Origin: Myxococcales bacterium
GTDB taxonomy: Bacteria; Myxococcota_A; Polyangia; Polyangiales; Polyangiaceae
Assembly: GCA_025351875.1 (NCBI GenBank)
Contig: JANXVA010000763.1
Coordinates: 1 to 41,257, forward strand
DNA: 41,257 nt
Reading direction: 5' to 3'
Part shown: one piece after another, positions 1 through 8,436 of the stretch
Layout of the letters: every line of letters begins with the position of its first letter
Position numbering within the stretch: position 1 is the first letter of the stretch
The notes under the pieces: generated by a model
What the model was told of the DNA's origin: nothing
Database searches by the model: none
The model's input: only the letters and a program-made list of their open reading frames with translations
Program-made: the position numbers and the translations under genes

Positions 1-654
1 TCGAACCCCTCGGTCCGCGCCATCGTCATCACTGCGCGGGGTGAGAAGGCATTCTGCGCCGGTGCCGATCTGAAAGAGCGCCAGGGCATGACGGAGAACG
101 ACATCCGTGTGCAGGTGGAGCTGTATCGCTCCGAGCTCGGCCCGCTCGATCGCTCGCCGAAGCCCGTGATCGCCGCGCTGAACGGCGTGGCCTTCGGTGG
201 CGGCCTCGAGCTTGCGCTCTTGTGCGATCTCCGCGTCGCGGCTGCGCACGTGAAGCTCGGGCTGCCGGAGACGACCCTCGGCATCATCCCGGGAGCAGGC
301 GGTACGCAGCGACTCGGTCGCATCGTGGGTGAGGCGCGCGCGAAGGAGATGATCCTCCTCGGTCGCCGCCTCGACGCCGCCGAGGCGCTCGCCTGGGGGC
401 TCGTGAACCGCGTGACCCCTGCGGGAGTGAACCTCGTCGACGACACGCTGGCGTTCATCGAGCCGATCGCGAATGGGGCTCCGATCGCCCAGGCCGCCGC
501 GCTCGAGGCCATCGACCGATCGTTCGACGTGACCCTCGAGCACGGCCTGGAGCTCGAAAAGGTCAGCTACGACAAGGTGCTCGTCAGCTCGGATCGCCGC
601 GAAGCCCTCGCCGCCTTTGCCGAGAAACGCAAACCCAGCTTCGCCGGAAAATAG
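1..654 (+). CDS. Enoyl-CoA hydratase/isomerase family protein (methylglutaconyl-CoA hydratase-like), 5' end missing
   Basis: The reading frame is open from the first base of the window, so the true start lies outside; 217 residues are visible. It is a crotonase-fold enzyme that hydrates or isomerises an enoyl-CoA in the cytoplasm. The oxyanion-hole segment FCAGADLKE is visible near residue 20. GGGLELALLCDLR places a Glu at visible residue 70, and LPETTLGIIPGAGGTQRL places a second Glu at residue 90. The 20-residue spacing matches the two catalytic Glu of enoyl-CoA hydratases (144/164 in the rat enzyme). The ADLKER stretch followed by Met resembles AUH-type 3-methylglutaconyl-CoA hydratases of leucine breakdown. 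A carboxylase beta subunit two genes downstream fits that pathway, but substrate is inferred. The next gene starts 82 bp downstream. Confidence 0.87.
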   Translation, partial: SNPSVRAIVITARGEKAFCAGADLKERQGMTENDIRVQVELYRSELGPLDRSPKPVIAALNGVAFGGGLELALLCDLRVAAAHVKLGLPETTLGIIPGAGGTQRLGRIVGEARAKEMILLGRRLDAAEALAWGLVNRVTPAGVNLVDDTLAFIEPIANGAPIAQAAALEAIDRSFDVTLEHGLELEKVSYDKVLVSSDRREALAAFAEKRKPSFAGK

Positions 655-736
655 CCCACAGCTGCGGGGTTTCCCTGGATCATCAGAGACCCAGGACCTT
701 GCGGTTGCGGAGGCTGATAGACTCTCCATCGACCGC

Positions 737-2128
737 ATGGGCACGCTCGGCGGAATCCCTCTCGACGTCGGTGACGTCCTCGCCAAGAAGTACCGCCTCG
801 AGCGGCTCGTCGGCGAAGGAGGGACGGGTATCGTCGTCGCTGCCCGACACGTGCAGCTCGATCGCGTCGTCGCGATCAAGTTTCTCCGCACTGCCCTCGC
901 CTCGGACGAGATCCGCCTTCGCTTCGAGCGCGAGGCGCGCGCCATCGGCCAGATCGAGAGCGAGCACGTCGTCCTCGTCCTCGACGTAGGCACGCTCGAC
1001 GACGGCCACTCGCCGTTCATGGTCATGGAGTACCTCGAGGGCAAGGACCTCTCGCGGACGCTCAAGGAGGACGGCCCCCTCTCGATCGAGGACTCCGTCG
1101 ACTGCATGCTGCAGGTCTGCGAAGCGCTCGAGGGGGCCCACGCGCAAGGCATCATCCACCGCGACCTCAAGCCCGCGAACCTCTTCCTCACGAGGCGCGA
1201 CGACGGCGGCCCACACATCAAGGTCGTCGACTTCGGCATCTCGAAGATCCTCGACCCCAAGGTCCTTCGCGGCGAAAGGGACGCCAAGGAGATGACGAAC
1301 GCCTTCACGGTGCTCGGCTCACCTCGCTACATGGCGCCCGAGCAGCTCCGGAACTCGAAGGACGTCGACGGTCGTGCGGATCTCTGGTCGATCGGCGCCG
1401 TGCTCTTCCAGCTGCTCAGCGGGAGCTCTCCGTTCGACGCCGAGAACAACATCCACGTGAGCCTTGCCGTGCTCACGAAGGAGCCGGCGCTCCTGCGTAG
1501 CGTCGCTCCTCACGTGCCCGCGGAGCTCGAGGCCATCGTCAGCAAGTGCCTGACGAAGGATCGCGCAGGTCGCTTCCAGAGCGCCTCCGAGCTCGCCGAC
1601 GCCCTGCATCCGTTCGGCTCCGATCGCACGCGCGAGTCGCTCGATCGCCTGCTCCAGGCCAAGCAGGCGCCGAGCTTGAACCTCGCGCTCGACACGTCGA
1701 GCGAGGGCGGGCGAGTCGACGTCGGAGCGACCCCCAAGCCTCCTCCGCCGGACGCCGCGCAGACCGCGATGAAGTCGCTGTCGACGTCGCCCTCGGCATT
1801 TCGGCTGGCCTCGTTGGCGCCCCCGTCGAACGCTCCTCCCTCCTCGGGCGATCCGTCCGCGGCCTTCGCGAACATCGTGCGGAGGGCGCCGTCGACCACC
1901 GTGAAGGTCGCGATCGGCGTCGCCGGGGTGCTCGTCGTCCTCCTGGCTTTCGTGGCCCTGACGCTCATGAAGATGGCCGCCCAGTCGATGGGCGTGCTCC
2001 CCAGCATGGCGAGCGAGCATCCCGCGGCGCCGGGGGCGACGGCCGGGGCTGCCGACCGGAGCAAGCATCTGCAGGGTCCTTCGCAGGCGGTCACCGTCAC
2101 CCTTGATGCGGGACGGCCGCCCCTCTAA
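737..2128 (+). CDS. Hanks-type Ser/Thr protein kinase with C-terminal membrane anchor
   Basis: A 463-residue protein that should phosphorylate Ser/Thr on partner proteins from the inner face of the membrane. The kinase domain spans roughly residues 19-285. It has the glycine loop GEGGTG (26-31), the VAIK lysine (48), a likely alpha-C Glu (66), the catalytic loop HRDLKPAN (141-148), DFG (165-167) and the APE motif (200-202). All key catalytic residues are present, so it should be active. A Pro/Ser/Ala-rich linker follows, then one hydrophobic segment (about 390-410) and a roughly 50-residue exported tail with no recognisable sensor domain. I chose the ATG at 737 because the frame upstream of it does not look conserved or domain-like; an in-frame TTG at 617 would overlap the hydratase gene. 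It sits between two acyl-CoA metabolism genes, which is unusual. Its substrate cannot be told; FHA proteins encoded at 31-39 kb are possible readers of such phosphorylation. Confidence 0.93.
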   Translation: MGTLGGIPLDVGDVLAKKYRLERLVGEGGTGIVVAARHVQLDRVVAIKFLRTALASDEIRLRFEREARAIGQIESEHVVLVLDVGTLDDGHSPFMVMEYLEGKDLSRTLKEDGPLSIEDSVDCMLQVCEALEGAHAQGIIHRDLKPANLFLTRRDDGGPHIKVVDFGISKILDPKVLRGERDAKEMTNAFTVLGSPRYMAPEQLRNSKDVDGRADLWSIGAVLFQLLSGSSPFDAENNIHVSLAVLTKEPALLRSVAPHVPAELEAIVSKCLTKDRAGRFQSASELADALHPFGSDRTRESLDRLLQAKQAPSLNLALDTSSEGGRVDVGATPKPPPPDAAQTAMKSLSTSPSAFRLASLAPPSNAPPSSGDPSAAFANIVRRAPSTTVKVAIGVAGVLVVLLAFVALTLMKMAAQSMGVLPSMASEHPAAPGATAGAADRSKHLQGPSQAVTVTLDAGRPPL

Positions 2129-2138
2129 TGCTTCTCGC

Positions 2139-3671
2139 GTGTCCGCAGACGCCAAGCTGAAGGAAGTCCTGGGCCGCATCGAAAAGGGCGGCGCCCCGAA
2201 GTACCACCAGAAGAACGGCGAGGCCGGGAAGCTCTTTGCGCGCGATCGGATAGGCAAGCTCATCGACGCCGGGTCCTTCGTCGAGGATGCGGCCCTCGCC
2301 AACAACCTGGACTCCGAGCTGCCCGCGGACGGCGTCGTCACCGGCACCGCGACGATCGAAGGCCGGACGATATGCGTCATGGCGAACGACTCGACCGTGA
2401 AGGCCGGCTCGTGGGGCAAGCGCACCGTCGAGAAGATCCTCCGCATCCAGGAGACCGCCAGCGACCTCCGTGCGCCGCTCTTCTACCTGGTCGACTCGGC
2501 CGGAGCGCGCATCACCGATCAGATCGAGATGTTCCCCGGGCGCCGCGGCGCCGGTCGCATCTTCTACAACCAGGTGCAGCTCTCCGGGCAGGTGCCGCAG
2601 ATCTGCCTGCTCTTTGGCCCGAGCGCCGCGGGCGGCGCGTACATCCCTGCGTTCTGCGACGTCGTGATCATGGTCGAGGGCAACGCGAGCATGTATCTCG
2701 GCTCGCCGCGCATGGCCGAGATGGTCATCGGCGAGAAGGTGACGCTCGAGGAGATGGGCGGCGCACGCATGCACTGCTCGGTCTCGGGCTGCGGCGACGT
2801 CCTCGTGAAGACCGAGGAGGACGGCATCGCGTGGGCACGCAGGTACATCGGCTACCTGCCCGTCAACTGCACGCAGCTCCCTCCCGCCGCAGAGCCCAAG
2901 GCTCCCAAGCTCAGCGGCAAGACGTTCGAGCAGATCATCCCCGCGGACGAGAACAAGTTCTTCGACATGATGGCCGTCGTCCACGAGCTCATCGACGAAG
3001 GCTCCTGGTGCGAGATCAAGCAGCTCTTCGCGAAGGAGATGCTCACCGGATTTGCCCGGATCGACGGGCGTGTCGTCGGCATCGTCGCGAATCAACCGAA
3101 GCATCTCGGCGGCGTCCTCTTCGTGGACTCGGCCGACAAGGCCGCGCGGTTCATCTCGCTCTGTGACTCGTTCAACGTCCCGCTGCTCTACCTCGCGGAC
3201 GTTCCCGGATTCATGATCGGCACCAAGGTCGAGCGCCAGGGCATCATCCGCGCCGGCGCGAAGATGATCGCCGCGGTCAGTGAGGCAACCGTGCCGAAGA
3301 TCAGCGTGGTCGTGCGAAAGGCCTACGGCGCAGGCCTCTACGCGATGTGCGGTCCGGCGTTCGAGCCCGACGCATGTCTCGCGCTCCCCACGGCGTCGAT
3401 CGCCGTGATGGGGCCGCAGGCGGCCGTGAATGCCGTCTTCTACAACAAGATCCAGGAGGTCCCGGTCGGGCCGGAGCGCGATGCGTACGTCGCGAAGCTC
3501 CGCGACGAGTACCGCGCCGATATCGACCTCATGAAGCTCGCGAACGAGCTCGTGGTCGACGCGGTCATCCCTGGCGACCGGCTCCGCTCCGAGCTCTCTG
3601 TACGCTTCCGCCGCTACGAATCGAAATCCGAAGCCCGGCCCGCGAAAAAGCACATCGTCCCGCCTGTGTGA
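2139..3671 (+). CDS. Acyl-CoA carboxylase, carboxyltransferase (beta) subunit
   Basis: About 510 residues, the normal length for the beta subunit of propionyl-, methylcrotonyl- or geranyl-CoA carboxylases. The subunit moves CO2 from carboxybiotin to an acyl-CoA. N-terminal crotonase-like half: SAGARI, then a Gly/Ala-rich segment ending PSAAGGAYIPAFCD, then MYLGSPRMAEMV and GGARMHCSVSGCGD. C-terminal half: NQPKHLGGVLFVDSADKAARF and DVPGFMIGTKVE, followed by a KAYGAGLYAMCG stretch. The partner biotin carboxylase/biotin carrier subunit is not in the window. The preceding methylglutaconyl-CoA hydratase-like gene makes methylcrotonyl-CoA carboxylase (leucine degradation) plausible, but this is inference. 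Start: GTG at 2139 gives an N-terminus beginning near the conserved KLKEVLGRIEKGG region. An in-frame ATG at 2106 would overlap the kinase gene by 23 bp and is the alternative. No strong ribosome binding site decides between them. Confidence 0.93.
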   Translation: MSADAKLKEVLGRIEKGGAPKYHQKNGEAGKLFARDRIGKLIDAGSFVEDAALANNLDSELPADGVVTGTATIEGRTICVMANDSTVKAGSWGKRTVEKILRIQETASDLRAPLFYLVDSAGARITDQIEMFPGRRGAGRIFYNQVQLSGQVPQICLLFGPSAAGGAYIPAFCDVVIMVEGNASMYLGSPRMAEMVIGEKVTLEEMGGARMHCSVSGCGDVLVKTEEDGIAWARRYIGYLPVNCTQLPPAAEPKAPKLSGKTFEQIIPADENKFFDMMAVVHELIDEGSWCEIKQLFAKEMLTGFARIDGRVVGIVANQPKHLGGVLFVDSADKAARFISLCDSFNVPLLYLADVPGFMIGTKVERQGIIRAGAKMIAAVSEATVPKISVVVRKAYGAGLYAMCGPAFEPDACLALPTASIAVMGPQAAVNAVFYNKIQEVPVGPERDAYVAKLRDEYRADIDLMKLANELVVDAVIPGDRLRSELSVRFRRYESKSEARPAKKHIVPPV

Positions 3672-3780
3672 CGTCGGTCGCCTTTGGCGCGGATGAGGTC
3701 GAGGCCCGAGAGGCAACCGGTGGGGGGATTTGCGCGTAGACTGATCTGCGAAGCCCCTCTTGCGCCCCTTACGCTTTCCC

Positions 3781-6423
3781 ATGCGTGATCTCCGCGACTC
3801 CGCCCGTCCGCGCGCCCCCCGCGTCGCGGCACTCCTCGCGTGCGCGCTCCTCGCGCTCGTGGCGAGCGACAGCGATGCGCAGACCGCCCAGGTGACGAGC
3901 TCCAAGGCGCCTGCCCTCGCGAGCCACCCTCCCTCGCCGCCGAGCCTCCCGACGATCGCGAATGGGCGAGCGAACGGCGCCAGCCTCATCCATATGCTCG
4001 GCTCACGCGCGGCCGAGACGCTCGCGCCACACACCGGCATGATCGGGGCGCTCGTCGCCGTCCCGAAGGGCAAGAAGGCCGAGGACTACGGGCTCGAGCC
4101 GGTCGTGCCCGGCATCGGCCGTCTCCGCGCGCCTCCCGCACGCATCGAGGCGTTTGGTTTCGCTCACCCCGAGCTCCGCCTCGAGGTCGCACCTCCGCTC
4201 CATCCCCTCCTCGATCGCGCCGGCACGTGGGTGCATGCCGACGTCGCGCGTCGCGAGCGCGGCGCCGACGGGACCGGCGTCATGGTGGGTGTCGCCGACA
4301 CCGGTCTCGACGTCACGAACCCCGAGATGCTCGACGTCGACGGCAAGTCCCGCGTCGCGTGGTTGCTCGACCTCTCCCTCGAGCCGCTCGGCACACATGC
4401 CGACCTCGAGAAAAAGTTCGGGATCGCCGACGCGCAGACCGGGAGGATCGGCGCCGGCGCCGTCCTCTCGAAGGACATGATCGACGGCCTCCTCTCGTCG
4501 CTGAAGAAGGGGAGGTGCGTCGAGACGACCGGCGACAAGTGCGCCCCCTCCGACGAGATCGGACACGGAACCCACGTGACCGGCATTGCGGCCGCGCGCG
4601 GCGTGGACGGAAAATTTCCGGGCATCGCCCCCGCCGCCGACATCGTTTTCGTGCGCGTCACGCGCGGGCGCGGTGACGGCATCGAGAACGACGACCTCGT
4701 GCGCGCCGTGCAGTTCATGTTCGATCGTGCGGACGCCGAGCAGCGTCCCATGGTCGTGAACCTCTCGCTCGGCAGCGACTTCGGCCCCCACGACGGCACG
4801 TTCCTCTGGGAGCAGACCATCGCCGCGCACGTCGGCCCCGATCACCCGGGACGAGCCGTCGTCGCGGCCGCGGGCAATTCGGGGTCGGTCGTCGAGTCAC
4901 CCATCCATCAGAGCGTGCGCGCGACGCGTGGCGCGACGATGCGCGTGCCGATTCGCACCGGCGGCGCCGAATCGGGCTCCGTGCAGGTCTGGGTCACGCT
5001 GCGCGAAGGCGCGGACCTCAAGATCGGTCTCGACGGCCCCGACGGCGAGTGGATCGCGCCGCTCGAGAAGGGCCACCAGAACGGCAAGAACACCAACGAC
5101 TACAACGCAGGCGTCATCTACGGCGCCGGCCTCGACGGCAGTCCCATCCCCGAGGGCTCGAACGGCGCCGTCGTCGTGTGGACGGGGAAGTGGCCAGACG
5201 GAACCTACGCGGTGACCCTCGAGGGCACCGGTCTGGCCGAGCTGTACGTGCAGGGCCTCGGCGATGCATCGCTCGGGAGCGATCGCCAGGCGACGTTCGT
5301 GAACGGTGTCCGCGAAGGCACGATCAACCTCCCGGCGACCCATCCTTCCATCATCGGCGTCGGCTGTACCGTGAACCGTCCCCGCTGGCAGAGCATCGCC
5401 GGCGCGGACGTCGGCTTACGCGTCCCGTTGCTCGACGGCCCCGGCGGGCTCGCGGCTCCGCGCTCGAAGGACGTCGCTGCGTTCCGCGATCTGACCGAGG
5501 GCGAGGTGTGCTGGTTCTCGAGCGCAGGCCCGACGGCGACCGGCGTGCCGAAGCCGGAGATCTCGGCTCCTGGCGCGCTCGTCGTCTCCGCGCTGAGCCG
5601 CTCGGCCAAGCCCGGGTCGGTAGGAAGCGTGTTCACGAATCCGTCGTGCCCCGCGACCAAGTCCGGCAAGACGGACTCGCGCTGTCTCCAGATCGACGAC
5701 ACGCACGGCATCGCGGTCGGCACCTCTATGTCGTCACCCGTCGTCGCGGGCGTCGTCGCGCTCCTCCTGCAGAAGGACCCCACCCTCACGCAGGACAAGA
5801 TCCGCGCGCTCCTCCAGGCGGGGGCCCACCGCTTCCGTGGCGCCGCGCCGTTCGACGATCAGTCGGGGCCCGGAGAGGTCGATGCGATGGGCGCGCTCGA
5901 TGCGCTCGAGCAGATGAAGAACCCCGAGCTTCAGCTTCCGGCCGCCGATCAGAGCTGGATCACGCTCAGCTCCGATTACGTGCCCGCTGACGGCTCGACC
6001 ACCGTCACCGCGATCGTCGAGCTTCGCACCGTCGACGCGAAGCATCGCGCCGACTTCTTCGACAAGCTCCGACTCCTACCGGTGCTGCTCGTGGACGGAA
6101 AGCCGTTCGAGGAGACGCCGGAGATCATCCGGCGCGGGCCTGGCGTCTGGTTCTTCGTGTGGAAGCCGCCGCCGGGGCTCGGTGGTTCGCGCGCCACCTT
6201 CGGGGCGACGTTCGACGGGGAGGCAATTGTCGGGGCGAAGACGGTGCCGATTGCGAGCGATCGCTGGAATGCGGCGTACCCGAGTCATGCGACCGGGAGC
6301 GGGTGTGGGGTCGCGGAGAGGAGAGGGAGATCGGGCACGGGCACGTGGGGGAGCGTTGTTGCGCTCCTGATGGTGGGGGCGGCGATTCGTCGGAAGAGCT
6401 CAGCTACTCCGACGCGAGCGTGA
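3781..6423 (+). CDS. Secreted subtilisin-like (S8) serine protease with MYXO-CTERM-like tail
   Basis: An 880-residue exported protease. The N-terminus has an Arg-rich start and a hydrophobic core (VAALLACALLALVAS), a typical signal peptide. The S8 triad is complete: Asp173 in VGVADTGLD, His262 in GHGTHVTGIAA and Ser649 in GTSMSSPVVAG, with the oxyanion Asn in VAAAGNSG. A large insert of over 200 residues lies between the Asn and the Ser, and contains a beta-rich region that may be a pre-peptidase/P-type or substrate-binding domain. The last ~40 residues read SGCGVAERRG, then a short hydrophobic stretch (WGSVVALLMVGAA), then RRK, the layout of the myxobacterial MYXO-CTERM sorting signal. It is therefore probably displayed on the cell surface or released by cleavage. 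Start: ATG 3781 precedes a clean signal peptide; an in-frame TTG at 3760 is less likely. Its end overlaps the convergent gene by 20 bp. A TAGACT box at 3737-3742 could be a -10 element, but no -35 was found. Confidence 0.93.
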   Translation: MRDLRDSARPRAPRVAALLACALLALVASDSDAQTAQVTSSKAPALASHPPSPPSLPTIANGRANGASLIHMLGSRAAETLAPHTGMIGALVAVPKGKKAEDYGLEPVVPGIGRLRAPPARIEAFGFAHPELRLEVAPPLHPLLDRAGTWVHADVARRERGADGTGVMVGVADTGLDVTNPEMLDVDGKSRVAWLLDLSLEPLGTHADLEKKFGIADAQTGRIGAGAVLSKDMIDGLLSSLKKGRCVETTGDKCAPSDEIGHGTHVTGIAAARGVDGKFPGIAPAADIVFVRVTRGRGDGIENDDLVRAVQFMFDRADAEQRPMVVNLSLGSDFGPHDGTFLWEQTIAAHVGPDHPGRAVVAAAGNSGSVVESPIHQSVRATRGATMRVPIRTGGAESGSVQVWVTLREGADLKIGLDGPDGEWIAPLEKGHQNGKNTNDYNAGVIYGAGLDGSPIPEGSNGAVVVWTGKWPDGTYAVTLEGTGLAELYVQGLGDASLGSDRQATFVNGVREGTINLPATHPSIIGVGCTVNRPRWQSIAGADVGLRVPLLDGPGGLAAPRSKDVAAFRDLTEGEVCWFSSAGPTATGVPKPEISAPGALVVSALSRSAKPGSVGSVFTNPSCPATKSGKTDSRCLQIDDTHGIAVGTSMSSPVVAGVVALLLQKDPTLTQDKIRALLQAGAHRFRGAAPFDDQSGPGEVDAMGALDALEQMKNPELQLPAADQSWITLSSDYVPADGSTTVTAIVELRTVDAKHRADFFDKLRLLPVLLVDGKPFEETPEIIRRGPGVWFFVWKPPPGLGGSRATFGATFDGEAIVGAKTVPIASDRWNAAYPSHATGSGCGVAERRGRSGTGTWGSVVALLMVGAAIRRKSSATPTRA

Positions 6424-7822
6424 CAAGCCAGGCGTGGGGCTCCCAGATCTCGTCGTCGGGATCGAAGCGGTAGGAGGGGTCGCCGGCGTTCACGCCGACG
6501 AGCAGGATGCGATCGACGTGGTCGAGATCCACGAGGGTCATCTGGGCCTCCGTCGCGCGCTCGCGGGTGGGGATGGCGACGCGCCCCAGCTCGCGGCCCT
6601 GGGCATCGAGCTTCACGAGGGCCCAGCGAAAGAGGGCATGCTCCTCCCACGCGATCTCCACGCGAAGACGCGTGCCCGGCGCCGCCGTGCCGCGATGGAT
6701 CATGAGATAGCTCGCGCCGGTCGGATACACCGCCGCTCGAGGCGCGACCCGTTTCGGCTTCGTCGGCCACGGTAGATCCCAGTCGAGCGGCACGCGCGCG
6801 CCGTCGCCCAGCGTCTGCGTCGCGAGCTGGTGGAGCCCGTCGTCCGAGGATCCCATGAACGCCCGCGCGACGGCGCTGTCGAGGAGGAGATCGTCGAGCG
6901 TGGAGCCGGTCGAGAGCGCGTTCTTGAAGCTCACGCGGAGAACGTCGAACGCGTCGGGCTCGTCGTGCCAGCGCTTGCTGCCGACGTCCGTCATCGTCGG
7001 CGCGAGCGCCCACGAGGCCATCACGATCGATGCCGGCGCGCGCCCGAAGGCCGCATCGATCCTCGCCCAGAAGAGGGCCGCACCCTCCATGAATGCGTCG
7101 CTCGCGGCGCTGGCCGACCGCGCCTCATCCGGTGACGTGCCCACCTCGAAGGCGCGCGCGTCGCACACCGCGCGCTCCGGTCGGGACTGGAAGATCTGCG
7201 CGGAGTCGGCCGCGAGACCGACGGCGCACGGCACCATGAGCTGCGCGAGGTAGGTCGTCTGCGCCCGCGCGATTCCGTCGGCCGTCGCCGGCGCGACGCG
7301 CGCGAGGACCGCTCGCGCGAGCTCGCGAGCGACCAGCGCATCGCGGCGACACCCGGCACGGAGGTTCGCGTCGAGCACGGTGAAGACGCGCGCGCGATCG
7401 ATGCGCGACCTCACGTCGCGTGCGCTCACGCGCGTCACCGCAGGCTCCGTGGCTCCCTCGACGAGGTACACGTGATAGGCGAGGTCCTCCGGATCGACGT
7501 CCGGCGTCCCGAGCCCGAGCGCCCCCGAGAGCGTCTCCCACGCGTGGTCCGCCGCGCCGAGCACGTCGAGGACCGTCCGGCCGGGGATCCTCGAAGAAGC
7601 ATGGACACACACCGGCGTGCGTACGGAGCACGCGCGGGTCTCACGCCCGAAGGCGGGCCGGGCGGCATACCCGACGTAGGGGCCTGGAACCCCCGTGTCG
7701 GGCGGCGGGACGGGCGCCGCCTCGTCATCCTCGGCACGCGCGGGAGCGGCGCCGACGAGCAATCCGAGCATGCCGGCGAGAGCCGCGGCGAAGATCGGGT
7801 GCGAGGACCTCACATCTCCCAT
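6404..7822 (-). CDS. Exported protein of unknown function
   Basis: 472 residues. I do not recognise the family. The N-terminus (ATG at 7822) carries a signal peptide with hydrophobic core IFAAALAGMLGLLVGAA and a likely cleavage after ARA, so the protein should reach the periplasm or outside. The mature part begins with a Pro-rich acidic stretch, then an Ala/Arg-rich helical region (about residues 100-330) and a C-terminal beta-type region with repeated polar/hydrophobic alternation and a run of D/E. An in-frame start further upstream (7873) would put 17 residues before the signal peptide and is less likely. It converges on the S8 protease gene, sharing 20 bp at the 3' ends, and diverges from the operon starting at 7882. 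No HExxH or other protease motif was seen, although its helical middle is reminiscent of peptidase-like domains. Third-position GC is high throughout, supporting real coding. Confidence 0.8.
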   Translation of the reverse strand: MGDVRSSHPIFAAALAGMLGLLVGAAPARAEDDEAAPVPPPDTGVPGPYVGYAARPAFGRETRACSVRTPVCVHASSRIPGRTVLDVLGAADHAWETLSGALGLGTPDVDPEDLAYHVYLVEGATEPAVTRVSARDVRSRIDRARVFTVLDANLRAGCRRDALVARELARAVLARVAPATADGIARAQTTYLAQLMVPCAVGLAADSAQIFQSRPERAVCDARAFEVGTSPDEARSASAASDAFMEGAALFWARIDAAFGRAPASIVMASWALAPTMTDVGSKRWHDEPDAFDVLRVSFKNALSTGSTLDDLLLDSAVARAFMGSSDDGLHQLATQTLGDGARVPLDWDLPWPTKPKRVAPRAAVYPTGASYLMIHRGTAAPGTRLRVEIAWEEHALFRWALVKLDAQGRELGRVAIPTRERATEAQMTLVDLDHVDRILLVGVNAGDPSYRFDPDDEIWEPHAWLVTLASE

Positions 7823-7833
7823 CGTAAGCCGAT

Positions 7834-7863
7834 TTGACACGTTGTTTCGCAGACCTCTATAAC
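7834..7863 (+). promoter_or_regulatory. Sigma-70-type promoter of the 7882-9413 operon
   Basis: A perfect -35 box TTGACA (7834-7839) is followed after 18 bp by TATAAC (7858-7863), five of six bases matching the -10 consensus. The predicted transcript start is near 7870, giving a leader of only about 12 bases that contains the ribosome binding site GAGGAA (7874-7879) ahead of ATG 7882. This is the clearest housekeeping promoter in the window. It lies in the 59-bp gap between divergent genes. Confidence 0.72.
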
Positions 7864-7881
7864 CGTGGCTCACGAGGAAAA

Positions 7882-8436
7882 ATGGCGTCCCAGACCGATT
7901 CCAGCTTTGACCCGACCGGCGCCGTGCGTTTCGACCTCGAGGCCGGCTCGGCCTCCGACGCGGACGGCGGGCGCCTCGTGCTCGTTCCGAGCGAAGCGCT
8001 CGAGCTCCTCGGTTCCGAAGCGCTCGCGGCGATCGGCCTCGTGATGGGCACGGCGCTCGGCGCTCGCATCGCTGCGCGTCTCGGCGGTGACAGCGGTGTG
8101 CGCTCCTCCTCCCTCGAGGTCGCCGTCGCGCACCTCGCAGGCGAGCTCGCAGTCGCCGGTATCGGTGCGGTCCACGTGGAACGCTGGGGCCGCGCGATGG
8201 TCGCCATCGTCACCAACCCGAGCATCGGGGATGACGCCTTCGTCGGCGCGGTGCTCGCGGGAGCCCTCTCGGCGGCTTCCGGTCGAGAGATCACCGCCGC
8301 GGCCCTCGGTCGCGAGAACGAGCAAGCACGCTTCTTCCTCGGTTCGGCGGCAACCGTCGCGCGCGCGGAGGAGCTCGTCGCCTCCGGCAAGGCATACGCA
8401 GAGGTCGTCGCGATCCTGCAGGGAGGCTCGTCGTGA
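7882..8436 (+). CDS. Small V4R-like domain protein, function unknown
   Basis: 184 residues, no signal peptide and no membrane segment, so probably cytoplasmic. The second half has the pattern of a degenerate V4R (4-vinyl reductase) ligand-binding domain: a conserved-looking VGAVLAGALSAASGRE helix, then a strand ending QARFFLGS. The cysteines usual near the end of V4R domains are missing, so any metal or hydrocarbon binding is doubtful. The first 50 residues form a short strand-rich lead-in. Start: ATG 7882 has a good GAGGAA ribosome binding site and lies just behind a strong promoter. The stop codon overlaps the next start as GTGA, so the two genes are translationally coupled and probably act together. 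In such pairs V4R proteins often serve as scaffolds or sensors; that role here is inference. The domain call is from pattern only. Confidence 0.8.
   Translation: MASQTDSSFDPTGAVRFDLEAGSASDADGGRLVLVPSEALELLGSEALAAIGLVMGTALGARIAARLGGDSGVRSSSLEVAVAHLAGELAVAGIGAVHVERWGRAMVAIVTNPSIGDDAFVGAVLAGALSAASGREITAAALGRENEQARFFLGSAATVARAEELVASGKAYAEVVAILQGGSS

Noticed and set aside
617-736. Upstream TTG start for the kinase
   Set aside because: The added 40 residues are not kinase-like and overlap the hydratase coding region; ATG 737 precedes the conserved region directly.
2097-4073. 658-codon open frame on the minus strand opposite the carboxylase and protease genes
   Set aside because: Arg/His/Asp-rich translation without domains; it covers two clear genes on the plus strand and is a GC-rich antisense shadow.
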